A stretch of 64,000 bases of DNA from Diplocarpon mali (lineage: Eukaryota > Ascomycota > Leotiomycetes > Helotiales > Drepanopezizaceae): assembly GCA_024741835.1 (NCBI GenBank), contig JAENRP010000169.1, positions 31,166-95,165 of the forward strand, written 5' to 3'. Of this stretch, positions 1-10,325 are shown piece after piece. The notes beneath the pieces are model-generated. The model had not been told where the DNA came from and made no database searches. It worked only from the letters and a program-made list of their open reading frames with translations. Position numbers and translations under genes: made by a program. Position 1 is the stretch's first letter; each line of letters opens with the position of its first letter.

Positions 1-376
1 TCTTACGATGCAATGGACGTAGGGTTCATCTCTACGGTTTTCTATAGCCTCTCACATATTCACGAACTGCCCAGACCAATAGGCCTTTTTAATCCTGCCG
101 AATGCTCGAGTTTTTACTCTCTCAATCGGCGGGTTCGCTTAGTGCGGACAGTACTTTTGTTTAGTGGTGTTTGATCTGAGATTCAGATTGTATTGAAGGG
201 ACGAAGGGGTGTGGTCCAGGTCCAGCCAGTGGATGTCGCCGTACTATGCGAGATGACGCTTCTAAATAGGTTCTTGTTGCAGGTGTCTTTCAGAAGTATA
301 GCTTGACATGTTTTCATTGTTTCCCAAAGTCATTTTATTTCGCCATAACATGCGCTTCATTGCCTCCTCAAAGTTG
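1..376. other. Gene-free edge
   Basis: I see no supported gene. The sequence flanks the 3' end of the catalase-like pseudogene, and short open frames here overlap it in other frames. Confidence 0.5.
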
Positions 377-1560
377 CTAAGCTCCGGTGTACCTCCCACC
401 TGGAATCTGGTCATTGCTTGCAAGATGAATTTCCTTCCTCCCGTTCCTCTGCAGGTGAAGTGCGCTGCTGACCGGATACACACCTCTTCAGAGTCTGTTC
501 GGGGATCCAAGAGGCTTCAGCAAATGCCAAGAATCCAATGTTATATGGTCTTCCAAAAATGCTTTGCGAATAGGAATGAAACTATCCTGCTTAGGAACAA
601 CCACCTTGGCAACTGTTTGCCAGGGATACTTCTCTTCTTCCCATGGAGTCACAGTATATTCAACGGCTGTTCCTCGAGGTTCTCCAAGAATTACACCTGA
701 AACTGGTATTCTGCGTGATGCTTGGTATCAAAGTCTTTCAGCCAGTCACTGAGAATGTGGTCAGAGTGAGAATCAGGCTTGACCGTTTCCTTCGTCTCTT
801 GCTCCTCCTGGGTGTCGCTCGACGGAACAAGTGAAAACTTTTTAGCATAATCGCCGAATCGGTAGACTGTCTGGGAACACTGCTGGGTTGACTGGACTTA
901 ATACCAGCTTAGACCGTCCAGGACAAGACTGAAACATAATTCCAGATGCTTGTCTGGAACCTGATTACGGGCTTTCTGTAGATCGGCATTTTTGCGAGCT
1001 TCGAGATCTTATAAAGTTCCTCTTTGTCGCCTCCATACTTGATCTAGAGCTCGATGATCTCCTTGGTAATTTCGGCGTCCGTAAGATCGATTGCTACCGT
1101 GATAATGAAATCGATATCAGTTGTGGAGCCCTTTTCAATGTCGAACATTGAAGAAGTTCATGCCGAATCCCCTTGGTTGAGGTATACGATCGTCAAGAGA
1201 TTGATCGCCAGGTTTAAGCTGTATCGCATAGCCACGGGGTACTCGAATGGCTTCGAGAACAATCATTGGGTGCAATGGAGTGGAAGCTCTTCAACAAACA
1301 GTTTGCCTTTCACAACTCACTTAGTTCTCGCGTGCGTGCCTAGATCTGATGTAAGAGTATCTCTGAATTCCTTACTCCCTGTCATACTCAACACCATAAT
1401 TGTGTCCATGGAAATTTGACTGTGCCTTCTGCATGGCTTTGATCATATCTGCAACAGCTTGAATGTCATCTACCTCTCCATGAGGGATGCTCTCGACTCC
1501 TCGAGCATTCCACATAAGATACTTGCTAGGATCAATGCGGCTTACACTGATGGTTTTAGA
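377..1560 (-). pseudogene. Decayed catalase-family gene
   Basis: Read on the minus strand, this stretch gives successive blocks that together resemble a fungal catalase-like heme protein, but they lie in different frames and carry stop codons. In order from the 5' end (about 1560) they are: a block with MWNARGVESIPHGEVDD; VVKGKLFVEELPLHC; PVAMRY followed by LDDRIPQPRGFGMNFF; IDLTDAEITKEII with a TAG right after; YGGDKEELYK; ARKNADLQKARNQVPDKH; YRFGDYAKKFSLVPSS followed by DSHSDHILSDWLKDF; EEEKYPWQTVAKVVVPKQD; and a tail with VYPVSSAL ending at TAG (377-379). At least three frameshifts and several internal stops are visible. The family call rests on the LDDRIPQPRG and DDxEEEKYPW-like blocks typical of the catalase fold; the protein would have been a peroxide-acting or catalase-like enzyme. 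No intact copy is present in the window. Confidence 0.72.
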
Positions 1561-2056
1561 ACCAGCGAGAGATAATTGAATTTTTAAGAAAGGATAGAAC
1601 CGGGATCAGATTTAAATAGGAGTAATTTTCTCGAACATAGCAATTTGAAGGCGTGAGGAAAGAATCAGATATGTAATCCAAGTGCACTACCCCGCCCCAA
1701 TCCCCTCTCTTCTCGCCTGGGAGAGGCAAAGCTATGATATCAGCATTGGTTTAGCAGAGCCACGGCATATTCTAAGCCCGGGCTTCGAGCGCTGGTTATC
1801 GACACAGAAGGCTGTGATCTGGAGTCGCTACACCGGTGCGAATCACAGAATACAAATCTTGAAGCTACCATATTCAGGTGATATTAACATTTCAGGTGAA
1901 GGGCAGGATGTAAAGCGAAATCTGGCAGAAAGCAAAGGCGCAGAAGCTCGGCGCTAAGGGCAGGGGTGCGCTCATTGCGAGGTCACTCACCAATATCGAG
2001 GACAAGGAATGAGGCACTAATTCACATAACGCCATCATCCCACTCGAGTCAACAGT
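1561..2056. other. Intergenic, between catalase-like relic and RUD3
   Basis: No gene is supported. It should hold the promoter and 5' leader of the golgin gene that starts at 2057. Confidence 0.5.
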
Positions 2057-4031
2057 ATGTCTGCTGTGGCCCCTCCAGATACCTCGCAGACCTCTTCTTC
2101 AGGTTCGTCTATTTCCGCGGTCCTTGTCTCCGGGTACCGCATTTCCGTTGGTACTGACATATTCCGACAGCGCTCAAGAAGAAGAACAACAAAAGGAAAA
2201 AGGGCGCGAAGGGAAAGACTACCGGAGATGCTGTCAAGGAATCAGAAATTGATAAGGATGACGTTACAGAAAACGGAGATGTTGAGGACGACGAGAATCC
2301 AGAGAATTCTGCGGTGGTACGAAACACCTGTTCAATTGCCAACGATACCAAGAGACAGCCACAAGCCCTGACCACATGAATAGAACACGCCTCGGGATGC
2401 CGCGATGCCGGAAAGTACCATATCTCAGACAAACGGTCACGGTCACGATTCGACAAGAAATGGCCATGCTGTCGAAGCACTGGTACTACCAGCTAGTCAA
2501 ACGGACATTGCTAAGTTAAATGATACTCAATTGGTATCCGGGGATGCCAGCGCTAGATTTGAAGCAATGTCTCAAGAGCGAGAGGCTCTGCGTGTCGAGG
2601 TAGAAAAATTGCGTAGGTCGCTGGAAAACATTCAAGGAAAGCATACCGAAGAAACATTCGCAATCAAAGGACAGCATGCCGAAAATCTATCAAACATCGA
2701 GACAAAGCACAAGTATGAATTATCCTCTATCAAAGCTCAGCACGAGGAGGAGGTTTCTACAATTCGAGCCGAGCTCCTGGAGACCGAGTCTGCGAAGGAC
2801 CATGCCGAGACGCAGTATCAATCTCTTCTCGGTCGCATCAATACAATCAAATCGAGCTTGGGCGAAAGGTTAAAGGCCGATAAACAAGAGCTCGCTGAAG
2901 CAAAAGAGCAAATCGAAGCACTGGAAGCTCACAATGAATCCCTCCGAAACAAGGTTACGACTCTCGAGAACGATGTCAAACGGTTAGAACAAGAAGCTCA
3001 TGACGCATCGAAGGAACTTTCTAGCCTGCGGAATCGACACAATCTATCCCAGCAGAACTGGGTTAATGAGCGTGAAGACTTCGTGCAGCACACTAAACAG
3101 CTGAAAGATGAAGCTGAAGCCGCCAAAGGGGCAATGGGAGACTGGGAGGTTCTTGCGATGGAAGAGAGGTCAATGAGAGAAGTTTTAGCTGAGAAAATCA
3201 AGGATTTAGAAGAGCAATTCTCTGTACAGAAAGAATCCTACGAGGAAGCTGTATCCGAAAGGAATATCCTGTCGCAAAGTCTAGAAGGCTTGCAGAGGGC
3301 CTTGCAAGAAGTCCAGGAATCCCGGAAGAGAGAATTACGAGAAATGGTGGAGTCCTACGAAGAACAGCTACAAGGCCTGAAAGAGACTCTTCAAAACTCT
3401 GATTCTCGAGCCATCGATGCCGAAGCAACCAAGGGCGCTCTACAGGCCGAGGTTGATCGATTGGTACCTTTCGAGAAGGAGATCAAGGAGAAGAATCTTT
3501 TAGTGGGAAAATTAAGACACGAAGCTATCATTTTGAACGATCATCTCACAAAAGCTTTGAGATATCTCAAAAAGGCCAAGCCAGAGGAGAACATCGACAG
3601 GTATGTGCACACGGTTCCAGTCATTGGGCTTTGCTAACTACTCCAGGCAAATTGTCACCAACCATTTTTTACACTTCCTAGCTCTTGACCGCTCGGACCC
3701 CAAAAAGTTTCAGATCTTGCAGCTAATTGCGTCTCTTTTGAACTGGACAGACGAACAGAAAGAGCAAGCAGGTCTTGCAAGGCCAGGTGCGTCGAGCAGT
3801 AGCTTACGCTTACCCGTTTCACCGTTTCACCGCACTCCGAGCACCCCTTCACTCTCCTCGGAATACTTTACTGAGCCTCTGGGCAACAAGGAGTCTCTAG
3901 CGGATCTCTGGACGGGCTTCCTCGAGAGAAGCGCTGAGGAAGGCTCTGTCGGTGGGAATACGAGTGATAGTGCTGGCAGTTCAACGGTGCGCCCCGACAC
4001 GAGAAGTGTTGAGGGGTCCTCGAGAGGGTAG
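2057..4031 (+). CDS. RUD3: RUD3-type golgin with GRAB domain
   Basis: Golgi coiled-coil tethering protein. Proposed exons are 2057-2102, 2171-2316, 2429-3600 and 3647-4031, 582 aa in total; the frame closes. Intron 1 has a GTTCGT donor and a TACTGAC branch point; intron 3 (46 nt) joins IDR to QIVTNHF. The N-terminus is Ser/Thr-rich, then lysine-rich (LKKKNNKRKKG) and acidic. Residues about 115-400 are a long heptad-rich coiled coil. Residues about 410-500 match the GRIP-related Arf-binding (GRAB) region of Rud3: KLRHEAIILNDHL, ALRYLKKAKPEENIDR, then VTNHFLHFLALDRSDPKKFQ and LLNWTDEQ. A Ser/Pro-rich tail follows. Rud3 is recruited to the cis-Golgi by Arf1 and works in ER-Golgi traffic. SLY1, which acts at the same step, lies 23 kb away, but no operon-like link is implied. 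The exact ends of exons 1 and 2 are the least certain part. Confidence 0.87.
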
Positions 4032-6628
4032 GCTGGCTGTTACGGTAATAGATCTGCTTCTTGTAACATATAACATCGCGAAGGGCGTTGGGTGTAATAG
4101 GCGATCGGCTGGCTGCCCTCGCAGGTCGAATCTTCGCAATTTCTCGTTTTTTTTATTTTTCATAAAGGAATATGATTTGTCGTGATTACAGTCGATTTCT
4201 GCTTTGCTTATCATGGTTTTGATCGCGGGCTTCGGGTACGGTGCGCTAGTCTCGTGTCATCTCGAGCAGTTACCAGAAAGCCTGTCATTCATGTTTTGAA
4301 AGACAGCTAGTTGCTTGCTCTGCTTGGGCGACAATGCTTGGCGATAGGGTGTATCTATTGTGACAGTATCAAATTTTTGGGTGCTTGTAAAGTCCATCGT
4401 TCCCCCGAACGGTGTGAACTTGATGAGCACACGACTTGCAAATCTTCAGTCAGTCGCTAAAGTTGTGTATTCATCATTAGCGAATGTTGTTATCTCAGCT
4501 CAGGTTCCAAAAAATCGTAATTCGAAGGCTGATGGAAACGGATAATGTATACTATGGCATGTACAGTAATAAATTATTAGAAGAGCATTATCGGTAGAAT
4601 TCTTAATTTGAAAAGCTCCCCTCCACCATGGTGAATTCAGCCAGATCCAAAGAATTTGAAAGACTGCATCCTCGGTTCTCTCGCTTGGTAGCCCGAGTAG
4701 CAATGACTTGGATATAGTACCAAAGATCATCACCGGAAAGGTTGAAGCACTAGAAAGAGAAAGTCACAATTTGCAATGATTACAGCGGCTACGCAATCCA
4801 GGCAATCAAAACAAAGAACACGAATAAAAACAAACAATATTATTACTTGGAAAAAAACAAATTTAAATCCCAGCACGTCTTCCATAAAGCAGTTCCTCGG
4901 AGCTGCTTCGGAGCTCTGTTTCTGTTTTGCGCGGATATTTTGGCATTTTGGTATCTTGAAACCCGCGGTCAACGAATGAGCGAAAGCCGCGAGAATGAAT
5001 CCCCTGCACTTGACGGTATCAAAATCTTGCTCCATCGTACCAAGCTACACATCGGATGGAGGAGGAAAGTACATTGTACTACTTTAAGACATTTATTTCA
5101 AAAGCTATAATGTTACAATAGGATTATCAAGCTTGCGAACATGTTATCTCTCGATCGGGACTATTTCAGCTAGTATTTCCTAATATTAAATTCCTTGGAC
5201 TACCCCTTTGCTAATCCCATCGCCTCATCCTCCGTCTCTTTCTGAAACTCTACTCTTTCAAAGCCCAACTGCTGTGCCATGAACTGTACTTTAGGCTTCC
5301 AGCAATCTGAATCTCACTAAAGCCTGTCGCCGTCTTTCTTACCCATGCATATATATTGAAACCCTTTAGGCTTGGGACACATTGAGTTCATACATCCCGA
5401 GATATTCGTTACTGGAATGTTTTAGGCTGATGTATTTGCCCCCAAATATCCAAGTGTTTAGCTCCCTTGTCTCCCTGCCTGAGTGAAACTCCTCTTTGGC
5501 TGTCGAGACACGTTGGGTGTCTTTCGTAGAACCAAACCTAATTGCTTCGACCTGTTCTTCTTCGTGGATTTGGTCTGGTGAAGTGAACTGTGCAAATAGA
5601 AGCCGGCATTGCAATGTTTATGAACGAGCTTGATGGATTCACAGACGGACCCTGGGCTGCATGGAGGACTTGTGTCGGAAACGCTGATTACCTGTACTTT
5701 AGTACATCAACTTCGGTGCGATCTGCAAGAAATTCGTTGGCCTCCAAACATCAACGATGTCCGTCGGCATCATACTTCAGCGGGGAAGTCCTGAATATAG
5801 ACAGAGTTTCAGATTGCAAGGCCTCTTCTCTGCCGGTATACTTACTCCCAAAAACTCAGCCCTGAGCTTTACCATTAAATCCATAAAGGACTTTAAGTTT
5901 TTCAATTATCATGGCCGTCTCATTGCCTTCCTCCTCTATTGCGAAGGTAGCGGGCCAGGGCCCGTCAGCATCCTAGACATCTTACATCGAAGACAACTCA
6001 AACACCACAAAAGTTTTCCAGATAATGGCAATCAGCCCAACGTCCAAGTATCGATATACTCCCAGTTCTGCAAAGAATAAAGATATAAAGTCCATCAGGC
6101 CCCTAAGGCTAGCAAGCACTCGATGCGCGCTTAGCGCCGCCAGTACCTATTATACCTTCAGACTCACTAATGTTCTGCTAATGAGACATGGAGATGAGGA
6201 CAAAGGAGAAGAGTATGCTGTCATATGCAAGGCCTCATGCAGGACAAACTGATCATCACACGTAGAGGTAAGAAGGGATCCCTTCTACTAGTTTTCAAGC
6301 ACTGCTAGGGAATTCCATCGCGTATTAACCTCACCCCTCGTGCGTATTCGTTTGGCAGACATCAAAGCATCTTCATCCGACGCTAATATGCTAGGGGTTC
6401 CAAGTAGATATTTGAACGCTTTGCACTTCGCAGTTTTTGTGATAGCAGTTTTTGGCTTAGCTGCTGCCAACGGCGTCGAAGATGAGAGGAGAGCGGCTGA
6501 GCTGCAGCAGGGTGCTGTTACGGGTTATTTCAAGCATTCCGGCACTATGAATATGATGAAGACAAATTTGCACTTCTTATATGGTTTAATTAGATAGCAT
6601 GGCTATCATCCTTGATATTCATACAGAC
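4032..6628. other. Gene-poor stretch with coding relic
   Basis: No intact gene is supported. It holds the RUD3 3' flank, AT-rich sequence around 4.3-5.1 kb, a decayed minus-strand coding relic (5190-5900, listed separately) and the 3' flank of the SPF45-like gene. An 85-codon frame near 6340-6597 has no recognisable domain and was not called. Confidence 0.5.
5190..5900 (-). pseudogene. Unidentified decayed coding relic
   Basis: On the minus strand, an 80-codon stretch (5366-5614) has protein-like composition, including TWIFGGKYISLKHSS and NEYLGMYEL. Another frame just downstream gives KGFNIYAWVRKTATGFSE, and a third gives FMAQQLGFERVEFQKETEDE ending at a stop near 5205. Neighbouring codons upstream are broken by stops. 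The pattern is that of a gene broken by frameshifts. I do not recognise the family. It could instead be several exons of a live gene, but I could not find splice sites that join the blocks in frame. Confidence 0.35.
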
Positions 6629-8334
6629 CTAGTCATACAAACCCTGCTCAAATCTCTCTGTTTCGTAAAACAATGCGGAGATGGTGTTCCCATTGAATAT
6701 TCGACCTTCGAGGGCATTTACCGCCTAAGATGATTAGTTTGATGAGGCAATCAATGAATATGATGAGAAGTTTACCCTCAAACCTGATAGTTGACTCGTG
6801 AACTTGACGAAGACCTTCGGCACAGCACCATGACGGTCTATATAGACTCGTTCCACACGGCCATACTATTCGCAGTCAGCTCAACCCATGCTGTTATCGA
6901 CACTACATACCTTCTCCGCACACTCGTCCCCAATCTCCTGCATCAGACCGCCGTCACCAGAGCCCTCAACTTCTTCGTCCAGATCCATACCATCCACCAT
7001 GCCCCTGAGAACGATGACTTCAGACATGGGGCCAAATTTCCCCACGTCCTCGTCCTTGACAGGAACATTTTTCTTTCCCCCAACGATCTTTCCCCGTCCA
7101 CCCGGGTCCCGGAATCCACCGCCCTCAGCATCAGACTTCTTCTTGCGCTTCTCAATCTGTACGCGCAGCGGATTGACGATCCCGGACTCCTCGGCCCCCA
7201 GGCCCTTACCTTTGCTCCACCCATACTTAGACATGAGACGTTCTGCAAAGCCCTTTTGGCCCGGTCGCAATGACCTAGGACCTTCTTCCGTGTCTTCGTC
7301 TTTATCTGATTCATCAGCTAACGCCTTTGCTAGTTCGGCTTCTGAGCTAGGGATGTCGCTTGGTGCGGGTGGAAGATTGTAGCGGACTGGAGCTCTAGAT
7401 ATAGCGCCTGCTGGTAGGGCCTCGGGCGGAGCTGCTGAAGCTGGGATGTCTTCAGGTGGCGGTGGAGGGGGTACGGGGCTGTACATATTAGTATCGACCT
7501 TGCTTTCTGTACCGTCAATGGATTTCTTGGGAGAATCGATCGGTGGTGGCGCAAAAGAGTAGTTTGATGGAGGAGCAAATTGTCCTGAGCACGTCAGTAA
7601 GAAGCGACCTAAACACGAATACCAAGGTTAACTTACTGCCCATTTGTGGACGGTGTTCCTCTTCATCACTATCTTTCTCGCTAGACACCTTCCTGGCCAT
7701 TCTATGCGTATAAAGTCTGTCCTTCCACTCCCTGACCTCCCGAATCTTCTCATCACTGTGCTTATACTCCTCATAACTATTTGGCCGTGATGGATCGTAG
7801 ATATCATCCCAATCTTGAACAGCGATGTGCTCTTCCCTTGGCTTGTTCTTCTTCCGTCTCTTCCCACCCCTCTGTCTCTTCTCCCCCCCGTAAAACCCAT
7901 TTACATCGTCGTCATCTACGCCAGTCCAATCAGCCAGCGTTATCTTCGCTGATGAGCGCTGGGAGCTAGGAGCCGCTGCAAGTTGCGCGGGGGAATTGCG
8001 AGCATTCGCCGCGTCTAAGGGTGCAGATTTTGAAAGCGCAGATTTTGGCTTTGGCTTTTGCGATAACTGCGGTCTCTTCGTAGGCTGGAATCGCAAAGCT
8101 GCTATACATGAAAGTAAGTATTTAGTAAGATGTAGTGTATTTGAGTAGTAGATCGTCTATACCAGAATCCAGGGGCCTCTTAGCTGGAGCTTCCTCTGCT
8201 GCGTCTGCTGGCTTGAAGACAACTGGACCCTTCGAAATAGTTCCTGGCGCCGTAGAACCGGGGTCCAGTAAGTTGGCATACAACGACAGGCCACCAGGCC
8301 GCGGTGCAGGCGCTTGGTTTGGAGAATTTGGCAT
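6629..8334 (-). CDS. SPF45/RBM17-type splicing factor (G-patch + RRM)
   Basis: Nuclear splicing factor of the SPF45/RBM17/DRT111 family. Five exons on the minus strand: 8163-8334, 7637-8101, 6911-7584, 6776-6865 and 6629-6724, giving 498 aa; every junction is GT-AG and in phase. The N-terminus LSLYANLLDP is the conserved start of the family. A basic and acidic linker follows, then a proline-rich run (VPPPPPPED, about residue 245). The G-patch lies at about 320-365 (FAERLMSKYGWSKGKGLG). A C-terminal RRM of the UHM type spans about 405-495 (MVDGMDLD, LMQEIGDECAEKYG, VFVKFTSQLSGLRAVNALEGRIFNG). In the family the UHM binds ULM motifs of U2AF and SF1 and affects 3' splice-site choice. The ATG at 8334 was chosen because it opens directly onto the conserved N-terminus; an upstream in-frame TTG is not credible. 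It is divergent from the PCS60-type gene, with 327 bp between starts. Confidence 0.9.
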
Positions 8335-8661
8335 TTTGATTAGCAAACAATATCACAGTGCTAGGTGGTTGCTGTCGAACACATCAGCCTCACCGGTAAG
8401 GCTAACGAGCTACTCCTCGGCTGCTGAATCGGCGAGATGCGGATCGGCTAGAGGACGCCGTACAGACTCCGGAGTACATTCCAGCGATTGAGAATCTGGA
8501 CGGCAATTAATGCTGCTACACAAAAGAACAGGCAAATTCCTTTCTCATCCTAAGACGAATTCTGAAAACTGTCGCTGCGCTAGAAACCTCCATTCCTTAT
8601 CTATTCGTATCTTTGGTCACCTTCGTCAATATTTACTTAATCCTCCGTACGCCGTTCCACG
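8335..8661. promoter_or_regulatory. Shared divergent promoter region
   Basis: These 327 bp separate the start codons of the SPF45-like gene (minus) and the PCS60-like gene (plus), so they must carry both 5' leaders and core promoters. I see no specific factor site I would defend. Confidence 0.5.
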
Positions 8662-10325
8662 ATGGCTACCACCTTGTCCAACTGCTTCTCAGCCGGTGAC
8701 AACGCCACTGCCATCATAATACCGTCTAAACCAAACCCTCTCACCATATCCTACAGGCAGCTTTCAACCGAAATCTTCTCATTTCAAAAGAAGCTCGCAA
8801 AGCTAGGCGTCACTCCCCGATCCGCCGTCTCGATAGCCCTCCCCAACACCTATGAATTCATCGTTGCCTTCCTAGCCAGCGCGTGGCAGAGAGGCATCGC
8901 TGCTCCTCTGAACTCAGCATATAAGCAAGAAGAATTTGAATTCTACATCGACGACCTGAAATCGTCTGTTGCGCTTGTACCCAAGGGTTCCTACGCCCAA
9001 GATGGGGCTGCGGTGCGAGCAGCGAGGAAATACAATGTCGCTGTTGCGGAATGTTACTGGAATGGCTCAGGCGTAGTCTTGGATATTAAGGAAGAGGGGA
9101 AGCTAAAGGGAAATGGAAACCAGAAAGTCGAGACCGCACAGCCGGACGATATCGCTCTCGTTTTGCACACCAGCGGCACCACAGGGCGGCCAAAAGCCGT
9201 ACCATTGACGCACAAGAATCTCACGTGCACGATGAAGAACATTAAAGCCACCTACGAGCTGGGTCCCGCGGACAGAACCATGCTCGTTATGCCACTCTTC
9301 CATGTTCACGGGTTGCTGGCCGGATTCCTAAGCCCTCTGTATAGTGGCGGCTCTGTGATAGTGCCTCCCAAGTTCTCGGCCTCGGAATTCTGGGGAGATT
9401 TCATTACCCACGGTGCAAACTGGTACACAGCCGTGCCAACCATCCACCAAATCCTGCTGAAGAACCCGCCTCCGCAGACCAAACCTAAGATCCGGTTCAT
9501 CCGCTCCTGCTCCTCCCCGCTGTCCCCAACGGTGTTCCACCAGCTGGAAGAGGCCTACTCCGCGCCCGTCCTAGAAGCATACGCGATGACCGAAGCCGCG
9601 CACCAAATGACCTCTAATCCGCTGCCTCCAGCAAAAAGGCAGCCCGGTTCTGTGGGCATCGGGCAAGGCGTCGAGATCCGCATCTTGGATCAAGCAGGTA
9701 AGGAGGTGCCCCAGGGCTCCGAGGCCGAGATCTGCATTCGTGGCGAGAACGTGACAAAGGGGTATCTTAATAATTCCCAAGCCAACAAATCCTCTTTCAC
9801 TGCCGACGGGTTCTTCAGAAGCGGAGACCAGGGCAAGAAGGATAAGGACGGGTATGTGATCATCACAGGCCGCATCAAGGAGTTAATTAACAAGGGGGGG
9901 GAGAAGATTTCGCCGATTGAACTGGACAATGTGTTGGCGAGGCACCCGAAGGTTGGGGAGGCGGTTAGTTTTGCCATCCCGGACGAGATGTATGGACAGG
10001 AGGTCGCGGTAGCGATCGTGGCGAAGAGTGGGGAGAACGTTTCAGAGGAGGAACTGAAGAGTTGGGTGGAGGAGAAGCTGGCGAAGTTCAAAGTGCCGAA
10101 GAAGGTATACCTACCCCTCCTCTCCTTCCTTACACGATACCGACGCCATGTTCAATTCTTCCACGTTAAAGCCACAGATTATATCAGATATTCCATCTCG
10201 AGCCAGCTAACATAAACTAGGTATACTTCACAGACATCATGCCGAAGACGGCAACAGGCAAAGTACAGCGCCGCATCGTAGCCGAGATCATGACGAAGCA
10301 AGAAAAGCCGAAGTCGAAGCTGTAA
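8662..10325 (+). CDS. PCS60: Peroxisomal PCS60-type acyl-CoA/oxalate-CoA ligase
   Basis: AMP-forming ligase of the ANL superfamily, closest in layout to yeast Pcs60/Fat2 (oxalyl-CoA synthetase). Exons are 8662-10104 and 10221-10325 (intron 116 nt), 515 aa. Visible core motifs: TSGTTGRPKAVPLTH at about 169 (ATP-binding loop), YAMTEAAHQM (adenylate site), FFRSGDQG (ribose-binding Asp), GRIKELINKGGEKISP (hinge) and, in exon 2, PKTATGKVQRR with the catalytic lysine. The protein ends in SKL, a canonical PTS1, so it should act in the peroxisome. The reaction is carboxylate + ATP + CoA to acyl-CoA + AMP + PPi; oxalate is the inferred substrate from family membership. If the intron were retained the protein would lose the catalytic lysine and PTS1, ending in an unrelated tail at about 10215. 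Confidence 0.92.

Noticed and set aside
6881..7382. Plus-strand open frames opposite the SPF45-like gene (160 and 164 codons)
   Set aside because: They are the antisense of exon 3 of the SPF45-like gene, which has a complete five-exon structure and conserved domains.
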